From positions 2,048,501-2,112,500 of the forward strand of contig NZ_CP151099.1 in NCBI RefSeq assembly GCF_038096175.1: a stretch of DNA of 64,000 nucleotides. Reading direction: 5' to 3'. The notes beneath the pieces were generated by a model. The model saw only the letters and a list, made by a program, of their open reading frames with translations, was not told the DNA's origin and made no database searches. This document shows, piece after piece, positions 28,563-37,720 of the stretch (position 1 is its first letter; the number at the start of each line of letters is the position of its first letter). The stretch is from Nostoc sp. UHCC 0302 (lineage in GTDB: Bacteria > Cyanobacteriota > Cyanobacteriia > Cyanobacteriales > Nostocaceae). Made by a program: the position numbers and the translations under genes.

Positions 28563-29183
28563 TTACCCACTACACCAAGTGTCATAGATTCCTTTCGCTT
28601 CTGGATATTCATCACAGTATTCTTCAAAAGCTGTTTTCAAAACTTTCTCTGCCCGCTGATGTGCTATCTCGGCTTGTAATTCCTCGATTACATCCCAAGC
28701 CGCAGCACACTCTTCTGAACGGATACCTTGTTGATCGCAAACGGTACGAGCTTTTTTAATTTCGTCCTGAAGCTGTTGTTCTAACAAGAGAATATAGGGT
28801 TGCTCAAGAAAGTTACTATTAGCTAGAATGTCAGCCAGGGAAATGATGCCCAGTAGTTTGCCTTGAATAACAGGCGCTCTCTGTAAATTATGGTCGGCAA
28901 ATAAACGTGCTACGTATTCTAAACCCAGGTCAGGATTGACAACGATACAAGGTTTGGTCATCACCTCATAAACACGCGTACTACAAGGATCTTTAGCATA
29001 AGCAATCACTTTATAGACAACATCTTTTTCGGTAATAATGCCGTAAGCATCCTGTTCATGGTGACGATCTACTACCAGCGCTTTCCAGTCCCTTGCCCTT
29101 AAGAGTCTAACTGCTTCAGCCACCGTTGCTGAACTGCGAATCGTAGCAACATCTTTAGTCATAATGTCAGATGCTTTCAACAT
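28563..29183 (-). CDS. Tandem CBS-domain protein
   Basis: 206 aa: two CBS domains (residues about 1-60, MLKASDIMTKDVATI; about 65-125, VYEVMTKPCIVV...LGIISLADIL) followed by about 80 helical residues (ELQAEIAHQRAEKVL). CBS pairs bind adenine nucleotides and act as energy sensors. It lies between hoxY and hoxH, so it could tune the hydrogenase or its assembly with ATP/AMP or NAD(P)H status (inference). The start is the ATG at 29183, with GGAGAG directly upstream; a TTG four codons earlier is less likely. Confidence 0.85.
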   Translation of the reverse strand: MLKASDIMTKDVATIRSSATVAEAVRLLRARDWKALVVDRHHEQDAYGIITEKDVVYKVIAYAKDPCSTRVYEVMTKPCIVVNPDLGLEYVARLFADHNLQRAPVIQGKLLGIISLADILANSNFLEQPYILLLEQQLQDEIKKARTVCDQQGIRSEECAAAWDVIEELQAEIAHQRAEKVLKTAFEEYCDEYPEAKGIYDTWCSG

Positions 29184-29307
29184 AATTCTCTCCAAATTTT
29201 TAATGATCCTGATGCAATACAGGCTATTGAAAGAGGCAGAAACTCTTTAATATCTGATGTGTGAGTCCTGTATTTTGTACTCACTTTCTTACAAACTGCT
29301 ATAACTG

Positions 29308-29760
29308 CTAAAAATGTGAGCTTTCTAAGTTTCCTTGTAATTTATTAGTCCTGTTATGCATTTGCATCCATTGAAAAGCAGTAATGTTTAATAATAAACC
29401 CACAAGGAATAACAAGATCATCAAGGCTATCTGATACCAGAAAACTGGCTGGACAAATAAATCTAAAATCACGTGTAGTAAGTTCATGATGCTGTAAAAG
29501 ATAGTTAAGCCAAAATGGATCATGCGATAACGCTTGGAATCAGTAAAAGCAGTGGCAATAATTGCCAGCATTGGTAGTACAAAAAAGCTTAACATCAACC
29601 ACATAATTACAGAAATATCATTGATGTTTGTAGCTTTTTGAGCTTCGACAACAGATAAGCCATGAAAAAGCGGCATTAAGCCTAGTTGTGTATGAAATAG
29701 TATTCCTAAGAGAAATACTGTCCAAAGAGCAATGATTCTTTCTCGATAATTAACTGCCAT
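29308..29760 (-). CDS. Small four-helix membrane protein in the hox operon
   Basis: 150 aa with four predicted transmembrane helices (about 8-28, 45-70, 80-103, 110-135) and no motif that I recognise. Unidentified proteins between hox structural genes are a known feature of Anabaena/Nostoc-type hox operons. It could anchor or regulate the complex, but nothing in the sequence demonstrates that. Confidence 0.7.
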   Translation of the reverse strand: MAVNYRERIIALWTVFLLGILFHTQLGLMPLFHGLSVVEAQKATNINDISVIMWLMLSFFVLPMLAIIATAFTDSKRYRMIHFGLTIFYSIMNLLHVILDLFVQPVFWYQIALMILLFLVGLLLNITAFQWMQMHNRTNKLQGNLESSHF

Positions 29761-29832
29761 ATTTGCTTATGAAATTATTTTGTAAGTGCTTTACCTTTAA
29801 CTTAGATAAAAAAATCTGAGTAAATTGTGAAG

Positions 29833-30378
29833 TTAACCAAACTTGATAAATTCACGTCCTTCTAGCTGCGGTTTTTCTCCTCTTAAGAGTGGCTCTAAGA
29901 CTGCTTTAATCCGAGTTGCTGAAGGTGGACATCCTGGTAAATAAATATCAACTGGTACTACTGTATGCACTGGTATCACACGATCTAGTAAGGTTGGTAC
30001 AATACCAGGCTCATGGGGAATTGTGCCGTGAATGTCGGCTGCTTCGATGTAACAACGCTGGAGAACTGGTTCGGCACTACCTAAAGGGTTGCGTAAAGCA
30101 GTAACATTACCAGTAACAGCACAATCGCCAAAAGAGACAAGAATTTGCGATCGCTCTCTTACTATCTGAATCATTTGCAGATGATCTTCATTAGCAACTG
30201 CACCTTCAACTAACACCACATCCACCCCTTGAGGATATTCTTTGGCATCAGCAAAGGGACTATAAACTAAATCTACTTGTACTGCTAAATCAATTAGCCA
30301 TTCATCCAAATCGAGGAAAGACATATGACAGCCAGAACAGCCGCCTAGCCAAACCGTAGCTAATTTTAAACGAGTCAT
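29833..30378 (-). CDS. hoxY: Bidirectional hydrogenase small subunit HoxY
   Basis: 181 aa, carrying the proximal [4Fe-4S] cluster that passes electrons between HoxH and HoxU. Cluster ligands are seen in [25 protein letters not shown] and [12 protein letters not shown]. The short length without a Tat signal or extra clusters is typical of the soluble bidirectional type, unlike uptake HupS. Confidence 0.95.
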   Translation of the reverse strand: MTRLKLATVWLGGCSGCHMSFLDLDEWLIDLAVQVDLVYSPFADAKEYPQGVDVVLVEGAVANEDHLQMIQIVRERSQILVSFGDCAVTGNVTALRNPLGSAEPVLQRCYIEAADIHGTIPHEPGIVPTLLDRVIPVHTVVPVDIYLPGCPPSATRIKAVLEPLLRGEKPQLEGREFIKFG

Positions 30379-30437
30379 TTTCTTTTTTTATGAGAGTATA
30401 AATGGATAGCAAATAAATGATAATTTGACCTTAGCAC

Positions 30438-30962
30438 TCAGGACTTTAGTGCAACTTCTTGCCATTCTTGTACAACGTATTCGGGGATTGAGATATTAAT
30501 GAAATGTTGTGTATCTACAGGTATACTAATTAACAAACTTTGAGTGGGCAATTGAGGTAAAATATCCTTAAAGTCATACTGACCGATAGTTGGTGCAGGT
30601 GCTTCATCTAGGAAAATATCGGGAGCAGTCAATACTTTACCTGTATCGCTAGTAATCTTCAGAGGGAAAGGATGGAACAGTTCTTGAGAACCAGGAAATC
30701 CCACTAATCGGAGATTTATTGAAGATATTTTATTGCTATTAGAATGAACTCGCTTGAAAAGGACAACCTGCCAATAATTTCCCAATTCATCATTTAATTT
30801 TTGTTGTGAGCGATATACTATTTCTCCAGGCGCTTCTTCTAATTGAATAACAGCAGCAATCACCTGTTGAGATATGAAGCTTGCTAAACCCACGTATATA
30901 TATATTGTTAATATTCCTAGCAATAGGAGCCACCAAAAGGTTTTTAAGATGCGGCGTAACAT
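30438..30962 (-). CDS. Unknown membrane-anchored protein in the hox operon
   Basis: 174 aa: a short basic N-terminus, one transmembrane helix (about 9-30), then a soluble domain of mixed strand/helix character. No family recognised. It starts 36 bases after hoxU and ends 59 bases before hoxY, so it is cotranscribed. As with the other accessory genes, a membrane link for the otherwise soluble hydrogenase is possible but unproven. Confidence 0.7.
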   Translation of the reverse strand: MLRRILKTFWWLLLLGILTIYIYVGLASFISQQVIAAVIQLEEAPGEIVYRSQQKLNDELGNYWQVVLFKRVHSNSNKISSINLRLVGFPGSQELFHPFPLKITSDTGKVLTAPDIFLDEAPAPTIGQYDFKDILPQLPTQSLLISIPVDTQHFINISIPEYVVQEWQEVALKS

Positions 30963-30998
30963 TAGGTTTACCTCGTTGTGCTAATTCATGATCAGTAG

Positions 30999-31715
30999 CT
31001 AAAGAAGCCATTGCTGCTTCTCCCGAGCTGTAATCAGGAAATCAAGTTTGGCGCGATCGCGTTTCATTTCACCGACGCTCGAACCTTTATCAAAAAGCGC
31101 ACCTGTTGGGCAAGCATTAACGCATTTGCCGCAAGAAGTACAAGTATCTGAGGTTCCCCAAGGCTGATTTAAATCAGTGATTACATGAGAATTCGTTCCT
31201 CTACCCGCCATATCCCAAGTGTGCGCTCCTTCAATCTCGTCACAAACACGGACGCAACGAGTGCAAAGAACACAACGGTTATGGTCAACACCAAAGCGAT
31301 CATGAGAAACATCGACTTTGCGATCGGGAAAATGATAATCCAAACGCACGTGATCCATACCCATCTCAATCGCTAAGTCTTGCAATTCACAATTACCATT
31401 AGCTACACAAACCGAGCAAATGTGATTGCCTTCAGCAAATAGCATTTCGATAATTGTGCGACGATATTTTTGCAGGCGATCGCTATTTGTCTCAACTTCC
31501 ATACCTTCAGTAACTTTCGTCACACAAGCAGGTTGGAGTTTATTACTGCCAGCAATTTCTACTAAACAAAGCCGACAAGCCCCCACATCTCCAACTCCTT
31601 CTAAGTGACACAAAGTCGGAATGTGAATTCCTGCATCCTGCGCTGCTTGGAGAATAGTTTCCTCCTCACGGGCGCTAATTAACTGTTCATTAATGGTTAA
31701 AGTTTTTACTGCCAT
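30999..31715 (-). CDS. hoxU: Bidirectional hydrogenase diaphorase subunit HoxU
   Basis: 238 aa, related to the N-terminal part of complex I NuoG. Contains the [2Fe-2S] set [15 protein letters not shown], the [13 protein letters not shown] cluster, and two ferredoxin-type motifs [11 protein letters not shown] and [12 protein letters not shown]. It connects HoxF/HoxE flavin chemistry with HoxY. The start is the ATG of MAVKTLTIN, with GAGGTG just upstream and the usual HoxU N-terminus; an ORF extension of 11 codons is rejected. Confidence 0.95.
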   Translation of the reverse strand: MAVKTLTINEQLISAREEETILQAAQDAGIHIPTLCHLEGVGDVGACRLCLVEIAGSNKLQPACVTKVTEGMEVETNSDRLQKYRRTIIEMLFAEGNHICSVCVANGNCELQDLAIEMGMDHVRLDYHFPDRKVDVSHDRFGVDHNRCVLCTRCVRVCDEIEGAHTWDMAGRGTNSHVITDLNQPWGTSDTCTSCGKCVNACPTGALFDKGSSVGEMKRDRAKLDFLITAREKQQWLL

Positions 31716-31770
31716 TTTCACCTCGCTTTTTGAGTCATTCATCAGCACAAGACTGATTCTTTTGAGTTAC

Positions 31771-32601
31771 TCAACGAAACTCAGCCCGCTTAATCTTTGC
31801 CCGAAAGAACTCTGAGTAACTCTCTGTCCCAAACCACCAGCCTGCACTTATCTGAGAGGGAATTGTAAATCCGCCAAAAGTCTGTTCTTTTTGAAATTCT
31901 CCACCAAAGGGAATGTAAGTATAGCTACCGTTTTCCGTATGTTCTCCCCAACGTGGGAAAAAAACCTTCAGCAGTTTACCGTCAAGGTCTGTAACCAGTG
32001 TCAGCGTTATAGGCTCAGCATTAACTTTCAAACTAGCTTGGATAGTTTTCTCATCAATTGCCTTCCAAGTTACGTTGCGTTGAGGTAGCAAAGCAGAAGG
32101 CAGCCAGAAAAATTCTCCTGCGAATCGTCCAATAGCAGAGCGAGTAATATCAGGACTGTGGGCATTTACTAATGGAATCAATCCCCAAAGAGCAAAGCGC
32201 ATTCGACCTGAGTTGTTTGCATAGTAATCTACTCCCATAAATTTAAACAAACCGCTACCAATAACTGGTTTCCAAACAAATCCTTTTAGTGCTGAGGTAA
32301 TCTGTTTGGCTCGCATCGGTATCCACGGTTTATCCTGCGCCATCCTAAAACTGCCACTCATTTCCAGGCTGACAGATGAAGCAAGAGGAGTTCCCGGCGC
32401 AATGGCATGGAAAAAGTAGCGTTGCACAGGAAGAGGCAATTCTGCAACCATGTCTTTAGTGAAACGATCGCCTGTTGGCACTTCTTTAAGCGATCGCCAA
32501 ATCCTATCAACTTCTTTTTCATTCCTTACCTGGATGATGACTAAAGTGATGAATGCGATCGCCAGCATTGCACCAATGCCAAAGAAAATTTTGGTAAACA
32601 T
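31771..32601 (-). CDS. DUF6544-like membrane-anchored protein between hoxF and hoxU
   Basis: 276 aa with an N-terminal transmembrane helix (about 6-25) and a large soluble domain. Landmarks: ELPLPVQRYFFHAI, SLEMSGSFRM, GVDYYANNSGRM, WLPSALLP, and IPSQISAGWWFGTE. The pattern resembles the DUF6544/6920 family of uncharacterised proteins; that assignment is from memory of the motif and moderate in certainty. The gene is wedged without a gap between hoxF and hoxU, an order I do not know from standard hox operons. The ATG at 32601, with AGGTGGGG upstream, is preferred over a GTG three codons earlier. Confidence 0.72.
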   Translation of the reverse strand: MFTKIFFGIGAMLAIAFITLVIIQVRNEKEVDRIWRSLKEVPTGDRFTKDMVAELPLPVQRYFFHAIAPGTPLASSVSLEMSGSFRMAQDKPWIPMRAKQITSALKGFVWKPVIGSGLFKFMGVDYYANNSGRMRFALWGLIPLVNAHSPDITRSAIGRFAGEFFWLPSALLPQRNVTWKAIDEKTIQASLKVNAEPITLTLVTDLDGKLLKVFFPRWGEHTENGSYTYIPFGGEFQKEQTFGGFTIPSQISAGWWFGTESYSEFFRAKIKRAEFR

Positions 32602-32610
32602 TTGCCCCAC

Positions 32611-34245
32611 CTATTTAGATATGGCGGTTTCTTTAATCAAAGCCAAGTACTCATCACGGAAATAACGCAAAGTACTAAATACCGGATTGGGTGCAGACTG
32701 CCCAAGACCGCACAAGCTTGTATGTTTCACCATGTCACATAGTTCTTCTAGCAATTCCAAATCAGCAAAGGATGCTTTACCTTCGCTAATCTTCGTCAAC
32801 AATTTATATAACTGCACCGTCCCCACCCGACAGGGAATGCATTTACCGCAAGATTCGTCCATGCAAAACTCCATGAAAAAGCGTGCGACATCCACCATGT
32901 TGGTAGTTTCATCCATGACAATCATGCCGCCAGAACCCATCATCGAACCAAGTTGAGTGAGTGATTCATAATCCACTGGACTATCAAAAGCTGATGCTGG
33001 AATACATCCCCCAGAAGGGCCACCAGTTTGCACTGCTTTTACCGCACCGCCATTCGGTACGCCACCACCCATTGCTTCTACAATTTGCCGCAGTGAAGTT
33101 CCCATCGGTACTTCTATCAAACCTGTATTACGGATTTTGCCAGCCAAGGCGAAAACCTTTGTACCTTTGCTCTTTTGAGTGCCAATGCTGGCAAACCATT
33201 CAGCACCTTTGCGGATAATAGGTGCAACATTGGCGTAAGTTTCAACGTTATTAATTAAAGTAGGATAGCCCCATAAACCAGACTCGGCAGGATAGGGTGG
33301 ACGGGGATGAGGAGTACCGCGTTTACCTTCAATAGAAGCCATTAAAGCAGTTTCTTCACCACAGACATAAGCCCCAGCACCGATACGAATATCAATTTTG
33401 AAATCAAATCGAGAATCGAAAATTTGACTGCCTAAAATATCAAGGTGTTGCGCTTGACGAATTGCAGTTTGCAGACGGTTGATAGCAACGGGATATTCTG
33501 CCCGGATGTAGATGTAGCCTTGGTTTGCACCTATAGCATAGGCTGCGATCGCCATTCCTTCTAAAACGCGATGGGGATCGCTTTCTAGAACGCTGCGATC
33601 CATAAATGCCCCTGGATCACCTTCATCAGCATTGCAAATTACGAACTTGCGTTCTCCTTTTGCTTTAGCAACTGTTGCCCATTTCAAACCTGTAGGATAA
33701 CCAGCACCACCACGTCCCCGTAAACCACTGCGAGTAATAGTATCTACTACCTCGCTAGGAGTCATCTCCCGCAAGACATGGTAAAGGGCTTGATAACCTT
33801 TGGCAGCAATGTAAGATTGAATGCGTTCTGGATTAACTTTGCCACTGTTTTCTAAAACAATCGGCATCTGGGATGTAAAAAATGGATGCGTTAAATCACC
33901 TTGTTGGACTGTTGTTTCTCCTCCATTGAGAGCGGCGATAATTGAAGGTGCAGCATCAGGTGTAACTTTCTCGTAGAGTGTACCTAGACTCTCTGCTTCG
34001 TGAATAGAATCTTCCCTACTCCCCACTTCTACTAATGGCCCTTGACAGCACAAACGCATACAGCCAACGCCACGAACTTCCACTGTTTCAGTCAAACCTT
34101 CTGCTGTTACAGCCTCTTCCAAACGCTGTTTGACTACTTGTGAATTGGCAGATAGACAACCAGCTGCAACACAACAGCGAACTTGCACAGGTTTCTCTGA
34201 AGCAAGTTCTTTTTGGGCAATTTCAATTAACTCAGGTAAATCCAT
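32611..34245 (-). CDS. hoxF: Bidirectional hydrogenase diaphorase subunit HoxF
   Basis: 544 aa, FMN/NAD(P)-binding subunit (NuoF homologue) with the N-terminal thioredoxin-like [2Fe-2S] domain ([12 protein letters not shown]...[10 protein letters not shown]). FMN/NAD motif [45 protein letters not shown], and [4Fe-4S] ligands [12 protein letters not shown] with a later Cys. Its start overlaps the hoxE stop by 14 bases, indicating translational coupling. Confidence 0.96.
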   Translation of the reverse strand: MDLPELIEIAQKELASEKPVQVRCCVAAGCLSANSQVVKQRLEEAVTAEGLTETVEVRGVGCMRLCCQGPLVEVGSREDSIHEAESLGTLYEKVTPDAAPSIIAALNGGETTVQQGDLTHPFFTSQMPIVLENSGKVNPERIQSYIAAKGYQALYHVLREMTPSEVVDTITRSGLRGRGGAGYPTGLKWATVAKAKGERKFVICNADEGDPGAFMDRSVLESDPHRVLEGMAIAAYAIGANQGYIYIRAEYPVAINRLQTAIRQAQHLDILGSQIFDSRFDFKIDIRIGAGAYVCGEETALMASIEGKRGTPHPRPPYPAESGLWGYPTLINNVETYANVAPIIRKGAEWFASIGTQKSKGTKVFALAGKIRNTGLIEVPMGTSLRQIVEAMGGGVPNGGAVKAVQTGGPSGGCIPASAFDSPVDYESLTQLGSMMGSGGMIVMDETTNMVDVARFFMEFCMDESCGKCIPCRVGTVQLYKLLTKISEGKASFADLELLEELCDMVKHTSLCGLGQSAPNPVFSTLRYFRDEYLALIKETAISK

Positions 34246-34765
34246 CTTGCAACCATCCTTTGATGCGAACGCATACTGATTCAGGAGTTTGATTGCCTAA
34301 AACAGTGCCATCAAACACTACAGCAGGTGCAATTCCACAAGCACCTAAACACCTTGCTGTTAGCAGTGAAATTTGACCATCTGCTGAGGTTTCACCAGCG
34401 TGGATGTGGGCGGAGTTTTCTACATTTGTCAGGATAGCTTGAGCGCCTTTGACGTAACAAGCCGTACCCGTACACACCACACAAGTATGTACGCCATTAG
34501 GTGCAAGTGAAAACAAATGGTAAAACGTGGCAACTCCATAAACTCGACTAGGCGGCAGTTTGAGATTGTGAGCGACGTAAATCAATACATCCTTTTCTAA
34601 ATAGCCAAAAAGTTCCTGTGCTTTATGCAATATCTCAATGAGTGCATCTTGTTGATACTGGTAGCGTTTGATAGTTGCATCAAGCATCTTAAAGCGCTTA
34701 TCACCGCGAGTTACGGAGGGTGTTTTTGCGGCGTTTTTAGTTTTAACAGCAGATGCTGAATTCAT
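34232..34765 (-). CDS. hoxE: Bidirectional hydrogenase diaphorase subunit HoxE
   Basis: 177 aa, NuoE-like thioredoxin-fold [2Fe-2S] protein; ligands in [10 protein letters not shown] and CLGACGIAP. It is the likely contact for ferredoxin/flavodoxin in cyanobacterial Hox. Start chosen at MNSASAVKT (34765): the predicted -10 element lies at 34814-34819, so transcription begins near 34807 and the longer ORF starting at 34828 would lie upstream of its own transcript. GAGG precedes the chosen ATG. The Met at 34801 would leave almost no leader. Confidence 0.93.
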   Translation of the reverse strand: MNSASAVKTKNAAKTPSVTRGDKRFKMLDATIKRYQYQQDALIEILHKAQELFGYLEKDVLIYVAHNLKLPPSRVYGVATFYHLFSLAPNGVHTCVVCTGTACYVKGAQAILTNVENSAHIHAGETSADGQISLLTARCLGACGIAPAVVFDGTVLGNQTPESVCVRIKGWLQDGFT

Positions 34766-34813
34766 GGTTTGAGCCTCTGGTCTCTTCAGGATGTTCTGCA
34801 TCTCACAACTAGA

Positions 34814-34846
34814 ATGATAGGAGAACAATTTGAGAAACTTGTGAGG
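34814..34846 (-). promoter_or_regulatory. CYTCA-class promoter of the hoxE operon
   Basis: Reading toward hoxE: box CCTCACAAGTTTCTCA (34831-34846), 11 bases, -10 TATCAT (34814-34819). The box overlaps the 5' end of the longest hoxE ORF, which is one reason to shorten it. Confidence 0.85.
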
Positions 34847-34907
34847 ACAGTAAGTGGATTTTCGGCGTTGCTGGATGATGTAATGATTTTGTCACGCTAG
34901 ACGCGAA

Positions 34908-34951
34908 GGCATAGAGAATAGATTTTCAAGGCATAGAGAATAGATTTTCAA
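34908..34951. repeat. Perfect 22-bp tandem duplication in the hoxE-pfkA gap
   Basis: GGCATAGAGAATAGATTTTC plus AA, two adjoining copies (34908-34929, 34930-34951), upstream of the hoxE promoter. The rest of 34847-35176 shows no gene. Confidence 0.85.
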
Positions 34952-35176
34952 AGATGTTTATCTGCAATTAAGCAATGCCTAAAGCTAAAATCCTTGCTAG
35001 GACTCTTTGTTGGGGGTAGGATGTAGTCAGAAATTAAGAAAAATAGAATAAAAGTGCGAACATTAATAAACTTCTTGATCACTACACCCCATACCCCACA
35101 CCCTACACCCAAAAGACTTATAAATAATAGGTTTGCCGTTATCAAGCGTGCCATTCGCCTAATACCTTAGTTAGAT

Positions 35177-35209
35177 CCTCACAACTTCCTCAGATTTTTG
35201 ACTTAACCT
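35177..35209 (+). promoter_or_regulatory. CYTCA-class promoter of pfkA
   Basis: Box CCTCACAACTTCCTCA (35177-35192), 11 bases, -10 TAACCT (35204-35209), about 95 bases before the pfkA ATG. Confidence 0.82.
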
Positions 35210-35303
35210 CAACATATAGCCAAAACAGGGTTCAACAGCGAGGTAGAAGACAATATTTCTTCTGCCTCCTACCTCCTGCCTTTCTTGTTGAGGTGTCATT
35301 ACC

Positions 35304-36401
35304 ATGCAAAAACGACTTGGGATTCTGACTAGTGGTGGCGATTGTCCTGGACTCAATGCTGTAATTCGGGCAGTTGTAAACCACGCCACCCTCACTTATA
35401 ACTGGCAGGTAGTGGGTATTCCTTATGCGACTAGAGGGCTTTTAGAGAGAAAGGCAATTCCTCTGAGCATACATGGTCTAGACCTACGTGGCATTGACCC
35501 CTTGTTGAATATGGGAGGCACGATTCTGGGTAGCATCAACAAAGGGGATACTCTAGCTCATGTTGACGAGATTATTGCAGGTTATCATGCTTTAGAACTA
35601 GATGCCTTAATTGGTATTGGTGGAGATGGCAGTTTAGCAATTCTCAACCAACTGCAAAGCAAAGGAAATTGGCAGTTTGTTGCCATTCCGAAAACAATTG
35701 ATAATGATGTAGGCAAGACAGAAAGAGTAGTTGGATTTGATACTGCTGTCAACACGATTGTTGATGCCCTAAATCGTTTGACATTTACAGCTGCTAGTCA
35801 CGATCGCGTGATGATTGTCGAAGTCATGGGACGCCACGCTGGTCATTTAGCACTGCACTCTGGCATTGCAGGCGGGGCAGATGTGATTTTGATTCCTGAA
35901 ATTACCTACACAATTAAAGGTGTGTGCGAGCATTTGGCAGAATTACGCTGCTGGGGACGCAGATTTGCAATTGTAGTTGTGGCGGAAGGCGCGCAAATAG
36001 CAGCCGATTCATCTAACTATCCATCCTGTGAAAAGCCATCCTGTGGTATGGGTCAATATATTGCCGATGAAATTCGCCGTTGCAGTAACAATCAAATTGA
36101 CATTCGAGTTTCCGTTTTAGGACATATCCAACGAGGTGGTATTCCTTCAGCTTTAGACCGTTTGGTAGCAACAGCTTTTGGTAAAGCTGCGGTAGATTTA
36201 TTAGCTGATGGGCAATCTGCACAGATGGTAGCTTGGCAAAATGGACAAGTTGTAGCAGTTCCTTTAGAGGCAGTCTTGGCTTGCAGTCCATGTCTTGTAG
36301 ATCCCAATAATTTCTTAGTGCAAACTGCGCGATCGCTCAGTACTTACCTTGGCAATCTCACTCCGGCGATCGTCAAAACGCAATTTAATGACACTTTGTA
36401 A
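35304..36401 (+). CDS. pfkA: 6-phosphofructokinase (ATP-dependent type)
   Basis: 365 aa. Phosphorylates fructose-6-phosphate in glycolysis. Motifs: TSGGDCPGLNAVIRA, GIGGDGS (Gly after GGD indicates ATP rather than PPi as donor), PKTIDNDV catalytic Asp, EVMGRHAGHLA, and LGHIQRGG. GAGGTG precedes the ATG. Sharing the promoter class with nifJ and hox links glycogen breakdown to fermentative electron disposal. A small internal duplication (YPSCEKPSCG) lies near residue 235. Confidence 0.93.
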   Translation: MQKRLGILTSGGDCPGLNAVIRAVVNHATLTYNWQVVGIPYATRGLLERKAIPLSIHGLDLRGIDPLLNMGGTILGSINKGDTLAHVDEIIAGYHALELDALIGIGGDGSLAILNQLQSKGNWQFVAIPKTIDNDVGKTERVVGFDTAVNTIVDALNRLTFTAASHDRVMIVEVMGRHAGHLALHSGIAGGADVILIPEITYTIKGVCEHLAELRCWGRRFAIVVVAEGAQIAADSSNYPSCEKPSCGMGQYIADEIRRCSNNQIDIRVSVLGHIQRGGIPSALDRLVATAFGKAAVDLLADGQSAQMVAWQNGQVVAVPLEAVLACSPCLVDPNNFLVQTARSLSTYLGNLTPAIVKTQFNDTL

Positions 36402-36732
36402 AAAATCAAGTTCAAAGTTATGCCAATTTGAGAAAAGAATATGACAAATAGATCATCTGTAGAGACGCGATTCATCGCGTCTTCACCCAAGGATGTGTTG
36501 CAATCATTAATTGAATTGGTATTACCTGACATTGAACATTAACGTTTTAATTGCTAGAACCCTTGATTTTTAAAGCTATTTGGGGAATGAAACAGCCCTG
36601 CTTGCCAAGGGGGATTTAGGGGGATCTACGACGATTTTGGTTTTGTTCCAGAGATGTGTGTACACCGTAGCCTTACCAATGAGGGATGGCGTTAGCCGGG
36701 GGTGAATTTTTCTTATAACTCATTTAGGATTG
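36402..36732. repeat. pfkA-receiver intergenic region with palindromic repeat copies
   Basis: Convergent gap with no gene. At 36459-36486 is the second copy of the GTAGAGACGCGAT / ATCGCGTCTTCAC palindrome found inside the acyl-CoA synthetase gene. A G-rich element (CCAAGGGGGATTTAGGGGGA, near 36606-36625) follows. Confidence 0.7.
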
Positions 36733-37122
36733 CTATAGATGGATAACTTGATTCCAATTAAGAATTCTACAGATGTCATCAACTAATTCTTGGGGTAGAC
36801 AAGGCTTAGTAATTACCCCTGCTACTCCTAAATCTCTCAACTGCTTTTGTTCGCTAGGTTGAGCTTTAGCTGTCAGCATAATAATAGGAATGTCACAGGT
36901 TGCAACAGTTGCCTGTAGCTGCTTAAAAGTAGTTGGCCCATCTATCTCAGGCATCATTACATCTAGTAAAATGGCATCAGGATGCTCAGATGCTGCAATT
37001 TTTATTCCTTCGCTACCTGAAGATGCTGTTAGTATATCCCAGCCAGCCACTGATTCTAACGAGATTTGAATAATTTCCCGCACACTATCTTCATCATCAA
37101 TTATCAATAGCCGCTTTTTCAT
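36733..37122 (-). CDS. Single-domain response regulator (receiver only)
   Basis: 129 aa, one REC domain: acidic pair IIDDED, phospho-acceptor Asp in ILLDVMMPEIDGPT, MLTAKA, and the conserved Lys in ITKPCLPQ. No output domain, so it is a phosphorelay shuttle or a partner-binding regulator, not the DNA-binding protein of the CYTCA promoters. The ATG of MKKRLLIIDDE is chosen over an ORF start 13 codons upstream. It is divergent from the kaiC-like cluster, and both have a CYTCA box, so it probably belongs to that signalling set together with the PAS kinase. Confidence 0.88.
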   Translation of the reverse strand: MKKRLLIIDDEDSVREIIQISLESVAGWDILTASSGSEGIKIAASEHPDAILLDVMMPEIDGPTTFKQLQATVATCDIPIIMLTAKAQPSEQKQLRDLGVAGVITKPCLPQELVDDICRILNWNQVIHL

Positions 37123-37251
37123 CTTTTTTACCCTTTGTTTTTCTACAGATACTTTTATCAATCAAAACACTAGTATTGATTAGTAAATTATCTTTTGATT
37201 GTGATTTCAAGTAATAGGATTAGAAAATTAGTCTAATATCCTAATAACAAA

Positions 37252-37284
37252 ATATTAACCAATGATTGTGAAGATTTTGTGAGG
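37252..37284 (-). promoter_or_regulatory. CYTCA-class promoter of the receiver gene
   Basis: Reading toward the receiver gene: box CCTCACAAAATCTTCA (37269-37284), 11 bases, -10 TAATAT (37252-37257). The remaining 37285-37585 gap has no gene. Confidence 0.75.
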
Positions 37285-37585
37285 AAATAAAAATTTAAAT
37301 AAAACCAATAGAACTAGTAGTAAAAATATCTCACAACCCAATATTATTTCTAGGTTGCTAATTAGTAGCGGTAGGTTGAGCAAGATGGTAATTTTTGAAT
37401 AAGAATGAATTAATTAGGAAATATCTAATAGTAAAATAGGAACCTTGTTGGATATTTATCACAGGATTCTGGGGGCTGTACTACAGCCGCGTCTGAGTTA
37501 ACAAGACAGCTTTTGAGAAGATGATAATCATTTTCAATAGCTATTTTTCCAGATAATCCATTGGTTTTGCGAAAGGATTACGCTT

Positions 37586-37618
37586 CTTCACAAAATCCTC
37601 ACAAACTTTCTATAAATT
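37586..37618 (+). promoter_or_regulatory. CYTCA-class promoter of the kaiC-like cluster
   Basis: Box CTTCACAAAATCCTCA (37586-37601), 11 bases, TAAATT (37613-37618); TATAAA two bases earlier is an alternative -10. It shares the AAAAT centre with the divergent receiver promoter. Confidence 0.75.
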
Positions 37619-37720
37619 AGTACAAGGAAATAGAAGCAAGGTCGTTTTTAGAGTTAATTTTTATTAGAAATACTAGCCCCTACTGTTGTGATTACTCTCA
37701 AATAAGCATTTAGGTGAGAT

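Noticed and set aside
36733-37122. Receiver protein as the transcription factor of the CYTCA promoters
   Set aside because: It consists of a receiver only and has no DNA-binding domain.
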